This document shows, piece by piece, positions 10,079-20,306 of a stretch of DNA of 64,000 nucleotides; the first letter of the stretch is position 1; every line of letters begins with the position of its first letter. Position numbers and translations under genes: made by a program. Source of the DNA: Cordia subcordata. Taxonomy: Eukaryota; Streptophyta; Magnoliopsida; Boraginales; Cordiaceae. The DNA is taken from positions 1,922,001 to 1,986,000 of the forward strand of contig JAPTOF010000015.1 in NCBI GenBank assembly GCA_028554755.1, written 5' to 3'. The notes beneath the pieces are model-generated. The model was not told where the DNA came from. It did no database searches and was given only the letters and a program-made list of their open reading frames with translations.

Positions 10079-11465
10079 AGATGAGCTGGTATTTGCCTGG
10101 CTGACGGCTTGGTGGTTAACGCTACTAGGAGGCAACCTAGGTTCAATTCTGTAGTTTTGCATTTGTTTTACTTTCGTTTCTTTTTATTTTCTTTCTTTTA
10201 TCTTTCTTGCACCCTTCTAAAAGTGTTGAATCCCAATCCTTTGTCCCATAAGATATACCACTGCTTATTATTGCACATGCCAATGCAAGTATGCATAGGC
10301 AATGCTACTAATCTTGCTTTCTTTGTGAGTGTTTGTGAATTATGAGTCACAGGTTAGTAGTATAGTGATTGGGAGTTGGCATGGAAAGCTTTGAAGAGAA
10401 TGCAAGGTTGTATCTATCCTTTCTCCACTTGTCCCCCTTGTTTGCACCCTATCCCCACCGTCCTTACTCGTTGTGTAATGATGACTTGCTTGTTTTTGTT
10501 GTGCTTTGTTCTTTTTGCTTGAGGACAAACAAAGTTTAGGTTTAGGGGTGTGAGAGTTTGGTTTTCTTGTTATATTTTACTTAGGGTAGATTGCATCATG
10601 CATATTAATGGTGAATTTTTTTTTTTTTCAATTTTGATGCATATAGAGTCATTTAATTCTTTGTTGATCATTGTGTTGGCTTTTGTGATTGACTCTATTG
10701 ATTTATGAAGATGAGAAGCATTGTAGGGGAAGGAATAGAGTGGTTTGAAAACTAGGTCTTGAAGGGGATGCCCTTAAAAGTTGTGGGGAGTGAGAACCTC
10801 AAAAGAATAACCCTTGTAGCCACCCCATAGCTTGGTAGGAAAGAGTGTTAAAAAAAAAAGGGGTTATTGATGTGAGTGCCCTTTCCTTGATTGGTTCTTG
10901 TTGATATGCCTAAGCTTTTCTTTTTCTTCCTTTTTGAGAACACAATACAAAGCAATTGAAATTGTAAAAAAAAAAAAAAAAAAAAAGAAAGAAGGGCAAA
11001 AAGGTGCAAAAATCTATGAAGTGAAAAAGAGAAAAAGCCAAAGGCACCTAAAAGTTAGTGAATAAGTGCATAAGTGACACAATGTCAACTTAGCACAAGC
11101 TATCATCTTTGTAGACATGTGAATAAGGCTTATAAAAAGCCATTGAGTTCGTATACTCTCTCTTCTTATCTTTGAGGCTTGGTGTATGTTAAGGAGGCCA
11201 TGTCAGTTGAGGAAGCACGAAATATCAATATCCTGAGTGCGTGAGTTAGAATCCTAGGCTTGTGGTGGATTGGCTACTTGGGAAATTCCCATGAGGAACA
11301 AGACCCCTTATGAGTAGAGGGAAGATCCAAAGAGGCTTAGTGATCTCTTCACAATAGGAATGCCCCTTCATGTTTCTCAAATTAATACTAATAGTGAGTC
11401 AGTCCTTTAGGCAATCCATTGTATCAGCTTTAGAAATAAAATTGAAGATGAAGCTTGCTTGAGGA
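10079..11465 (+). other. non-coding tail between integrase and 3' LTR of element A
   Basis: No convincing frame, and in particular no env-like frame where Athila elements may carry one. It holds the first purine-tract motif (10518-10561), a T-rich run near 10618, and an A-rich tract around 10964-11040. The tail is alignable by eye with 50130-51128 (D), 61000-62330 (F) and the reverse of 44357-45440 (E). Confidence 0.75.
10518..10561 (+). promoter_or_regulatory. internal polypurine-tract-like motif
   Basis: Reads CTTGAGGACAAACAAAG then GGTTTAGGGGTGTG, closely resembling the true tract at 11459-11491 (CTTGAGGACAAGCAAGGAG, then GGTTTAGGTGTG). It is followed by GAGAGTTTGG rather than an LTR. Counterparts occur in D, E and F. 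It may be a second plus-strand start or the relic of an older LTR junction. Confidence 0.55.
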
Positions 11466-11491
11466 CAAGCAAGGAGAAGGTTTAGGTGTGT
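11466..11491 (+). promoter_or_regulatory. polypurine tract of element A
   Basis: AAGCAAGGAGAAGG then TTTAGGTGTGT, immediately before the TGATGAG start of the 3' LTR. Primes plus-strand DNA synthesis. Confidence 0.8.
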
Positions 11492-11874
11492 TGATGAGTT
11501 GTGATTTGGTGTGTGTTTGCATTGCCATTTACTTATATTTTAGAGGTGTTGAATGCTTAAAATGATGCATTAGTGTAGTACTTTTGATAGGAATAGGCTT
11601 AAGAGTAAACAAATGTACATATTGAGTTTAAGAGATAAATTGCTACACTAATTGCTTGTTTTCAATGATTTAGGTGAACTCTGGGCTAAGACAAAGATTG
11701 GACGATGAAAGGTGATGAAGATAGGACATGCACGGGTCTAAGAGAGAAGAATAAAGGCCGAAAAGACGAAAAATTGGATGAAGGAAGTCAGCCGGACGAC
11801 CAAGGAAGACGGTCGACCGGCCACTCCAGAGAGCCCTAGTAGAAAGCCGGTCGAGTACTCCAGAGGCCGGTCGA
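11492..11874 (+). repeat. 3' LTR of element A, left part
   Basis: Matches 2326 onward with few differences until the GTCGAC array, which holds one 60-bp unit fewer than in the 5' LTR (single GTCGAC at 11812, then GTCGAG). Interrupted at 11874 by solo LTR B. Confidence 0.93.
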
Positions 11875-12139
11875 TTGTGTATGTTTGCATCTAGCTTTTG
11901 CATGCATATTTAAGGGTGTTCAGAGCATAATTGAGTGCGCTTAGTATAAAGTTTATGCATATTTGTTAATATTCGTACTTAATGTATTTAGGTGCATAAA
12001 TACTATACTAAGTGTTATATTCCATGTTTTAGGAGTGTTTTGGAAGGGTTCAAGCGTATACAAGGAAGAAATGAGCTAACGGATGAAGACCGGAAGAAAA
12101 GAAATAAAGAAGAGAGCATTCTGATCCAGCCGATCGGCT

Positions 12140-12310
12140 TAGATGAGACGGTCGACCGGCCGCTCCAGAGAATAAAAGATTTAGAGCCGGTCGAGTTCCT
12201 CAAGAAGCCGGTCGACCGGCTAGGTCGACCGGCCAGTCCAGAGAGCATCAAGATTGAAGCCAGTCGAGCAAGAAAGAGGAGCCGGTCGACCGGCTAGGTG
12301 GATCGGCTGT
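12140..12310 (+). promoter_or_regulatory. GTCGAC palindrome array of solo LTR B
   Basis: GTCGAC cores at 12151, 12211, 12224 and 12285, with a GTCGAG variant at 12189. The first two main copies are 60 bp apart, the same spacing as in element A. The array ends about 35 bp before the TATA box. Confidence 0.6.
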
Positions 12311-12324
12311 GCGCGGAAGAAATT

Positions 12325-12331
12325 TATAAAA
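12325..12331 (+). promoter_or_regulatory. TATA box of solo LTR B
   Basis: TATAAAA after the palindrome array, about 450 bp into the LTR. Confidence 0.7.
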
Positions 12332-12829
12332 GCTCGTTTCAGCCCAATTTCGAGGGGAGGAACTTTTATTCTAAAATCTTAATAAACCCTAACCTTGACC
12401 CACTACACAAAACACCCTAAACCATCATCTAAACCCCACACCAAGCTAGGATTGAAGCATTAAACAAAGATTTGAAGGATTTGTACGGATTTGGAAGCAA
12501 GAATTTAGGGAAGTTCTTCTTGTTCTTTCTCTATTTCTTGTAAATATGTTGCTAGATTAGGCTAGATTTAGGGTTGATTGTTGTTGTATATTAGATTAAG
12601 GCTTTGAATAATGGATTTGTGTATATCTTTGGCTCTTAATACATGTTTATTTACATAAATTTATGGCATGATTCAATATGTCTATGTATTGGAAATCAAA
12701 CATGTCTACGTGTTTGTTAAAATGCCTAAGTGAATATGCATGTGTTATTTGTGCTTCAAATGCTCTTATCTACTTATATGGGTGATGTGATTGTGCTTAA
12801 TCTCATGGCTTTATTTTGTAGAGTAGGCT

Positions 12830-13090
12830 TTAGCTTTAAATCCAGCTAATAGGTTACATGCTATGCTTAGTCGAGTTTAGGTGCTAGTCCTTGGCTTTAA
12901 ATCCAGCCAAGCGAATAAGTTAACCTAGACTAGAGTATCCCTCACCCACGTTAGTGTTGGTTAATTGAGCTTTAATGTCACGTAGTGTTTAGGTGCTAGT
13001 CCTTGGCTTTAAATCCCGCCAAGAGGATAAGTTCTAAGCACGGATTGCGTAGGCTAGGAGGGATTGGCCCTTAGCTTTAAATCCAGCTAA
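12830..13090 (+). other. four stem-loops in solo LTR B, two with compensatory changes
   Basis: Copies at 12830-12849 (arms TTAGCT/AGCTAA), 12891-12910 (TTGGCT/AGCCAA), 13003-13022 (TTGGCT/CGCCAA) and 13071-13090 (TTAGCT/AGCTAA). In the first and last both sides of one base pair have changed together, G-C to A-T, keeping the stem. Confidence 0.65.
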
Positions 13091-13484
13091 CGGGTTGACC
13101 TACTAGTATTGGTTAAGAGAGCCCCCGATCAACACAACGGCAATAGAAGTCCCGAGCCTTAGATAGACATCATCTGTTATCATAGCCCAAGTCTTGTTGC
13201 AATGCAATCGCCCTAGGTCCCCTTCTTCTTTATTAGTGTTTCCTTCCTTAGTTTGGTTCCCTTAAGTTCCTCCATAGATTAGTTTTTATTTTTCCTTTTT
13301 CTGAGCTCCCTTCCATCCTAAAGTAAGTAAACACACGCACGTAGCTAGTTTAAGGCACCCGAGCACATAGAGACTAAACTAAGGTAGCCTCCCTGTGGAT
13401 TCGACCCCGCACTTGCACACACTGTACTACACACGTCCCGTGCACTTGCAGGCTATTTAGGCTTGTGCTCAATTAGCGATATCA

Positions 13485-14824
13485 ATCGACCTAGCCGGTC
13501 GACCGGCTATGCGCGAACCTATAAATAAAGCCCGATGCGGAGCAGAATTTTCAAGGAGCAAAAACACGTACTTCACACCTAACGTTTCACACACTTAACC
13601 CTAATCTCTAGCCGCCTCCTACACCCTTTTCACACACTTTTCACCAAGAACCAAGCTTAGTTGGGAGGATTCAAACGCTTTGGAATCAAGATTGTTCACA
13701 AGCTGTGTTCTAAATTCGCTAGGATGAAAGGGGAGTTTCGTTATATCTCTTTCATTCTATTTTCCATTATGTCTGAGTAGGCTTGTATAGGGTGATTAAA
13801 CTTATGTAATGGGTTGATTTTATACTCTTATGATATGGGATATGATGGCTGGATATATATATATATATATATATGTTTTGATTTGTCTTGTTTAATTGGG
13901 TGTTCTTTCATTCATGTCTATGTGTTTGATAAAATGCCTAGATGAGCAGCATGTATACAAATTAAAGTTTGTTTGTTACTAAACACATCTAATCCATGTT
14001 ATACTCATGTCTGTGTTTATATGTGGATGCTATGAAGTGGGTAATGCTTTTATTCATGTCTATATGCGTATTTGCATGCCTAGTAACGAGCATAACTTTA
14101 ATATTGCATTTTATGCACGCGCTAGCAAGTGAAATCCTCTTTGTAGTGACTTTAGAATGACGAAGCATAATTTAGGGCTAGTCTAGATCGAGTCTCCTTT
14201 GGCTTTAAATCCAACCAATAGGTTTCAGGATAGATTTAGTCGACCTTAGCAACACTAGGTCTTGGCTTTAAACCCAGCCAACAGTTTAGGTACTAAGGTA
14301 GGTCCATTCTGAGCCACCTAAGAAGTTAGTTAGTCAATTTTGAGGCCCCAGGTCATAAGGACCACGCCGTAGCTCTAGGAGGCACCGCCTAGGGACGGAC
14401 CCGCACCGAGTCCTAGGGGGAAATCAGGACATTAACTAGCAACCTAGTTAAGAGCACTTATGATAGTTAGCCATCATCCCTTGGTCCCGTAGCATTTGAG
14501 TATAGAATTACCCATTCATAAGTCGAAGTCACCCTATCCTTTTTCGATTGTTAGTTTCCTCTTAATCAACTTGCGTTTCCATTTGTTTTTATTCATAGTT
14601 TAGTTTTATTTCGTTTACATAGAGCTCCCAATAATCCAAAATCTCACAAGAGGAAATTCACCTAGTTAGATCTGTCTTTTTAGCTCCTTTTAGAACATCA
14701 AGCATAGGATTCATTCACATTATTCACGCCTCCCTGTGGTTCGACACCTGCACTCGTACTCACTATATTGCACAATCCGTATGCTTGCAAGTCTTTTAGA
14801 GCTTGCTCTCATAACACGACATCA
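13485..14824 (+). repeat. 3' LTR of element A, right part
   Basis: Resumes with the target duplication ATCGA, then GCCGGTCGACCGGC, a TATAAATA box near 13520, and the rest of the LTR to CATCA at 14824. Very close to 2770-4103. Confidence 0.93.
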
Positions 14825-14829
14825 ATGTC
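14825..14829. repeat. target site duplication ATGTC, right copy (element A)
   Basis: Directly follows the CATCA end of the 3' LTR and equals 2321-2325. Confidence 0.93.
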
Positions 14830-15210
14830 AATTCCATTATTGGAAATTCTAAAGGAATATCCATCTTGGGCTAACAGCCCAATTGAAATAATGTTTAAAA
14901 CAAAATTCGGACAAAAGAAAACATGAGAAAGACTTAAGTTTATAGAATTGATAGCTAGAGATAAACATCCTAACACTAGTACTGGAACAAGATTCCTATT
15001 GCCAACGCTCAGGTATCGCTCTCTGTCTTTGAACTTCCTACTGACCTGTAGCCCTTGCAACGAATTGCAAATATGATAAGGACCGCCTGTATCTAATACA
15101 TAGGTAGTAGAGTCTATGACACTGAAGTTGCAAGGAGTAATCATATATGTACCTTGCTGAGCAACCTTTTGCTTTCTTCTAGGCCTGTTTGGATCTAAAG
15201 ACGCCAGATA
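14830..15210 (-). pseudogene. pol: copia protease, cut by element A
   Basis: The active-site motif STTYVLDTGGPYHICN with DTG lies near 15065-15120. A conserved VLNIISIGLLAQDGYSF stretch follows near 14840-14900. The frame is then cut by element A and resumes at 2320. The open part is 14809-15144, of which the last bases are LTR sequence of A. Confidence 0.88.
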
Positions 15211-16026
15211 CTGAGGACAATTCCTCTTCCAGTGTCCAAGCTACTTGCAGAAGAAACACTCTGCTTGGCTCTTATCAACCTTTTGCTTGCGGGCTTGGTT
15301 TTGCTACTGTGTGGGTTTCTTAATCCCACCTCGAGCTTTGGACGCAATTTTGTTCTTCTTTTTGCCTTTCTTAAAACCTTTGTGTCTTGAGGATGAGGCA
15401 CTTCCCACTACATTAACAGGCTTTCTTAGGAGCAGGTTATCTTTCTCAAAGGTTTGTAACAGTCCTAGTAGCCCGTGGTAGTTAACAATAGGCTTATTCA
15501 TCTTGAACTGATTCAAGAAGGGGAGAAAAGATGGAGGCAACGAGTTAAGAATGGCATCCTTGCCAAGCTGTTCCTGAAGTGGAAAGCCAAGCTTAGCCAA
15601 CTTCTCAATGTTTTCTGTCATGTACAATACATGATCAGTAACTGATGTGCCTTCCTTCATCTTAGTGCCAAAAATAGCACATGAGGTTCTATGTCTTTCA
15701 GCATCATCCGATGTGCCAAATGACTCATTCATTGCTTGAATGATAGCCTTAGGCTGCGAATCCTCAAACTTGCGACAAAACTCGTCATTCATTGCCGCCC
15801 TCATAATGCATCTAACTGTGACTCTATCATTAAGCCATTTTTGATAGCGTCTACGATCCACTGCAGGTGCATTAGCAGCAGGCTCCGCAGATGCTAGATT
15901 AATAAGAACATACAAGATACGTTCATGTTCAAGCACAATGCGCAACCTTCAATACCAACTATCAAAGTTGGGCCCAGTGAGCTTCTCACTATCCAATAGT
16001 GATCTTAAAGACAATGTGTTATCCAT
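15195..16026 (-). pseudogene. gag: copia gag with two in-frame stops
   Basis: The ATG at 16026-16024 starts MDNTLSLRSLLDSEKLTGPN, the common plant copia gag N-terminus. Codon 26 is TGA where CGA is expected (a C-to-T change at a CpG); the frame is then open to 15304. It covers the usual gag region up to a lysine-rich stretch. A CX2CX4HX4C zinc knuckle follows at 15258-15217, with a TAG inside it at 15243-15241 (expected CAG). Confidence 0.88.
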
Positions 16027-18763
16027 TAAATCTACAAATAATCGACATAAAAAGAATAAATAATCTATTGTAAATATGAGTTATTAATTTTTCCAAAAGA
16101 TATGGGCCAATATCTAATGGATCCTCCCACTATTTTGTTCAGACTGTTAGCCCCCTACCTAGAGCCTGAAAGGATTTCCGAAAATAAATCCCTTTAGTGG
16201 GTACCCATATCCAAAACAATGTATATAGGCCCGACTGAGGTTGGCCAACCTATGGACACCACTTGGTAAGTTTATAACCAATTACTTCCCCAAGTAACTG
16301 TCAGTATTTTGTTCTGCCCCAAGCATCTCTTCAGCAGGACTAAGGTCCTCCACTGAAAAGCTTGGTTAGGTCAAACCATTAACATGAACTCCCAATGTTT
16401 TCCTTCGACCCCAATGAGTAGACTCGACTGAGGTCGGCCCACCTACTCACCAGTTCGAAGGGATTCCAAGGGTCTCATTTAGTAAATAGTAATCCCAATA
16501 TTCGAATAAAGTCAGGCCTAAGGGCCTCTAACGTTTATTAGAGTATTGGGTCCATTATCATTTACTTTAATAGGAGGCAATGATTTGGACATCCCTATGT
16601 CCAAGTCACTTTAAGGACCTAATAAATTTTAGGGGATTTGTTTGATTAAAAGAGCGTGCTTGTTTAATAGCCAAACCTTTAATTATCCAGATTAATTAAT
16701 TGATTGGCATACAAAACAACATATATAAGCACATACAGGTGGTTACGGGCCTTCCTAGTGTGGCCCACTAGAGCCATCATGGGCCACTCTATCATGAAAA
16801 AATAAATGATTACATTTTAATTTTTGGGAAACCTGGACAAGCCTAGGCCTTCAGCTTCTTGGTCTTCAGTTCCTTATCTCGATAGTGCTAAAACCTACTA
16901 ATTACATCATATAAAGAAGAACTCCTTCTAAAGAAGGGGATACATCACTTGGGAGAGGGATTTTACAGCCAGATTGAAGAGAAGGCTGGGCTTATAGGCC
17001 CAATTTAAAAAAAATCATAAATTAATTACAATAATTAATAAATAAAATGCAATAATAAACATGATATGCAAGCCCATAACCTCCTCATAATATGTCATAC
17101 ATCAAAATAAAGAAACAAAAATCAATTTCAAGATTCTATTGCACAATCATCGGATCGATTAAATCATATTAAATCAATCCCTTCAATTCATTAAAACTTC
17201 TTTTAAAATTAATTAGGGTCAAAATCTCCAATTTTGACTAATTAGGGGGTTTCCAATTATTTAAAATCTCATTTTAAATTTATTGGAGTCAAAATCTAAT
17301 CTTGACTAGCCTTTCGACTTCATTCAATTAATTAAGAACTCCTTTCTAATTAATTGAGGTCAAAATCACTATTTTGACCAACTAAAGGACTAATCCAATT
17401 AATTAAAACTCTTTTTAAATTAATTGGGGTGAAAATCATAATTTTGACTCATTAATGGGCCTTAATACAAAAAGAATAAACAATTTATTATCACCATAAT
17501 TTAAAATGAAGCCTATTTAAATTGAATTGGGTTAAAACTAAATTAATAATTTCATAATCAATCAAGTTAAAACAATAACCCAATATCCTAATTAAGTCCA
17601 AACTTAATTAAAAAATAAAAAACAACCCATCGCCAAAGTCCAAATAAAATGTGCTTAGAAATCTTAAAACAGACCAAACATCTTTGGCCCAGTCCTATTA
17701 CACATGCCCTATAAATATAATTGCCTAATTACATTAAGAGTCCAAAACTCTTAAAGCCCATAACCTTACTATATTTAGGGCCTTAACAATTTAATGCCCA
17801 AATATAAAAATATGGCAAAGCCTTAACCCAAAAAGTTAAAACAAACACATGTTAAAATAAAGCCCACTAACTGATTTGAATTCCTTTAGTTCGAGCAAGC
17901 CCATATTACTAATGGCCCAAACAAATTTAGGTCAGCTTATACCCATTCAATTATATGAGATAATCACTTGGGTCAAACTGAAGCAAAATTAAATTTAGCA
18001 CAAAAAAAAACTTAAAAAAAAACAAATTTTAAGGAAAAGCCACTAGATCCAAATCCAATCTAGACCTTGTAAGTGGGTTCAAGTCGGATCACAATCTGAC
18101 CCATGAATAAACCCTTTCTAACCATCATCTTCCTCCAACCACTAACCCCTTAGTGCCGCTACCGCCTTGTAACGTTAGGATTAACATTATGCTCAAAAGT
18201 CATGACATTCTTAACACTTAAGCTAGCACCGACTCCTACTAGAAAATATATATTTTTTAATTATGAAACAGAAGTTGTTGACCAAGGCAGTGATGGAGTT
18301 TGCAATTTCTCGAAGAAGAATAGAAGTCTTATAAGATTTCCATAATCTCAACTTTCAATATAAATATATAATATTAATAGTTTATCATACAATAACAAAA
18401 ACACATGTTAAGATGTGTTTTTTTTTTTTTTTACAAAAACACCAAAAAAAAAATTCCTTTTAATGTAATTTTAGACTTCTAGTTACAAGGAATCAAAATA
18501 AATAGACATCAGATATGTCTTTAACGTGAGGTTCAACCATTGACAGATTATACAAAGAAGACATGAAATCTTACAAACGCCAAGGAAGCAAAAGACGATA
18601 GCCATATTCTTATCACATAAATATTATGTTTCAAAAATCCATGTTACTATTCTAAGATGAATTTTAATTCTCAATTAAAATTATCTCGTGAGAACAAAAT
18701 ACATATCAAATATGTTTCTAATTACGCAATAATGTTCATGAATATTAAAATAAAAGAGCCTTG
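16027..18763 (-). other. copia leader, 2.7 kb, non-coding
   Basis: AT-rich sequence between the primer site and the gag start, with no convincing frame. It includes a 70-bp tandem repeat (17178-17460). This is long for a copia leader. It may hold a spliced leader, or an unseen insertion may have lengthened it; I saw no clear terminal repeats or target duplication that would mark one. Confidence 0.5.
17178..17460. repeat. 70-bp tandem repeat, four degenerate units
   Basis: The word GGTCAAAATC or a close variant recurs at about 17217, 17287, 17358 and 17428, a period of 70-71 bp. Each unit contains GTCAAAAT followed by ATTTTGAC or a near match, forming an eight-base inverted pair, and an AATTAATT run. 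Confidence 0.75.
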
Positions 18764-18775
18764 GCTCTGATACCA
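18764..18775 (-). promoter_or_regulatory. copia primer-binding site, initiator-Met type
   Basis: Minus strand reads TGGTATCAGAGC, the usual plant copia primer site for initiator tRNA-Met. It lies just inside the 5' LTR. Confidence 0.9.
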
Positions 18776-18779
18776 CTTT

Positions 18780-20306
18780 AAGTAATTTTGCAAAACTTTT
18801 TCACAAATTCTTCTAGGATCAGACTCTTGTAAATTAAAATTTTCACAAAGAACATGATTAGTACCTGGATATTCGTGACATGAATATGTGTTCTTGACAA
18901 GTAGTCTTGCGGAAGCTTGATCTTTCTCCTTTTCATATGCAGCCAAGAGATAATGATGGACGCTAGGGTTTTTAAGGAAGGAGGAATATATTTTTTTTGT
19001 AGGAAAAACTAAAAACCCTAGAAAGAAAAAACGTACAATACCTCTCCTTTTATAAAACAAAAAGAGTCGGGCCTTCATAAGTCCTAGGCTTATTTCCTCC
19101 AACCCAATTGGGCCCAAACCTTTTAACCCAATTATAAATTAAATATCTATTTAAATTTTTTAACTCATTTAGCCCAAGATTTAATTCATGCCACATTTCT
19201 GTGCTAGCAGAAAATAGATGAAATTAAATCCATGAATTTTTAATAATTAATATTAAATATTTAATTTGTAATTAAATATTCAAATACACTAATTATTAAT
19301 TCCTTTATTTAATTCACAATTAAATAATGGAATATTTAATTCTCAATTAAATATATTAGACCAATCCATCAATAAAATTCTTGACCTTTTGCGTGACTTC
19401 GTAGGTTCAAACTTAAGCCAGTAATACCAAGACAATCTCTGTACTAATTGGAGATACAGTCTAGTAACGGTTCCCAACGTCCAGATAAGCTGAAAAATTG
19501 CAAGACAACTATCAATGAACCTAGGCACTATGGCATATCCCCTATGACCCTTGATATTCCGAAACAATTCTAGGAGCATGGTCAACTGTCAAACCCCTAA
19601 TTAGTTATTCCGTATTAAGCCCTAATCTTGTCATGACTTATCATGACATGTCTCTGTGACACATCACGTAGAAAGCTTTGGCCAAAGACTTAACGAGTTA
19701 GGACTAGGTGAAACATCATTCTCCCAATACCTGGAGTAGGTTAATCCCATCTTGTCTTGCACATTGGCTTCACGGCACATGCTCGTACCCAGTAACCCTT
19801 CATCACCAAATTGGAAATTCGGGTAGTCCGGCACCAAAGTACGAGGAGTAATTCGCAAGCATCTATGGCAGTCTCAGGTTGAAGGGAATGCTACAACCAT
19901 GTGCTCTACAAACAATCCTTTGACAGTAGGGTAAGTACCATAAGATGCTTGTAAACGAGTAATGTTCAGTAAGCGTGTCTCCACACCCTACCTGTGTGTC
20001 ACACCGGTGTCTCAACACCTATTGGTCTTGAAGAAGACCAACCCATATGACAAACAATAACCTCTACTCGAAGGAATTGACGTCCTAGTACCAATTCCAT
20101 CATTTAGTTACAAACAGATTTTAAGAACAATCAGACCATGCCTCATTCACATGATCCCACACAATTGTTCTAAGGGACAACATCATGATCAAAATAAGAG
20201 AAGATGGTGCGATATGATGTAATGGCCAAATATTATTAACATAACTCGTGTGTAAACAATTCTTGAAATACAATAGATGACTGACTTTAGGACACTATTC
20301 CTAACA
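18780..20306 (-). repeat. copia 5' LTR (about 1.5 kb)
   Basis: On the minus strand it begins TGTTAGGAATAGTGTCC at 20306, a start shared by many plant copia LTRs. The inner end is uncertain; 18789 or about 18780 are both possible. The partner LTR is off the window. A TATA box lies at 19054-19048. Confidence 0.8.
19048..19054 (-). promoter_or_regulatory. TATA box of copia LTR
   Basis: Minus strand TATAAAA followed by GGAGAGG, about 270 bp before the inner end of the LTR. Confidence 0.6.

Larger units (their letters stand above)
11875..13484 (+). mobile_element. Solo LTR B (1610 bp) inside the 3' LTR of element A
   Basis: Begins TTGTGTATGTTTGC (probably TGATGTGTATG after loss of two bases) and ends TTAGCGATATCA. 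Flanked by GTCGA (11870-11874) and ATCGA (13485-13489), a target duplication with one mismatch. Both outer sides are element A LTR sequence. No primer site or coding region accompanies it, so it is a solo LTR. Its ending resembles LTRs C and E, placing it in the second Athila-related family. It has its own palindrome array, TATA box and four stem-loops. Confidence 0.88.
2326..14824 (+). mobile_element. Element A: Athila-like Ty3/gypsy retrotransposon (12.5 kb with nested solo LTR)
   Basis: Complete element: 5' LTR 2326-4103, tRNA-Asp-type primer site 4110-4127, gag-protease 4383-7148, RT-RNase H 7149-8790, integrase 8786-10078, non-coding tail with purine tract, 3' LTR from 11492 to 14824 interrupted by solo LTR B. 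LTR ends are TGATG...CATCA and a perfect 5-bp target duplication flanks it. RT before integrase makes it gypsy; a DLG protease, the tRNA-Asp primer site and long LTRs make it Athila/Cyclops-like. No env frame follows integrase. The two LTRs are nearly identical, so it is the youngest gypsy element here. Confidence 0.95.
14825..20306 (-). mobile_element. Ty1/copia retrotransposon, 5' half (LTR, leader, gag, protease)
   Basis: Continuation of the copia element at 1-2325. In minus-strand order: 5' LTR (20306 to about 18780), primer site 18775-18764, long leader, gag from 16026, zinc knuckle at 15258-15217, protease to about 14830. Inserted into LTR C, which resumes at 20307. Confidence 0.9.

Noticed and set aside
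10109..10345. Possible env frame after the integrase of A
   Set aside because: Only 78 codons of T-rich hydrophobic sequence, with no conserved partner in D or F.
11992..12297. 101-codon frame in solo LTR B
   Set aside because: Same palindrome array, upstream of the TATA box; not a gene.
18722..19117. 131-codon minus-strand frame in the copia LTR
   Set aside because: Overlaps the primer site, LTR end and TATA box; no family resemblance.
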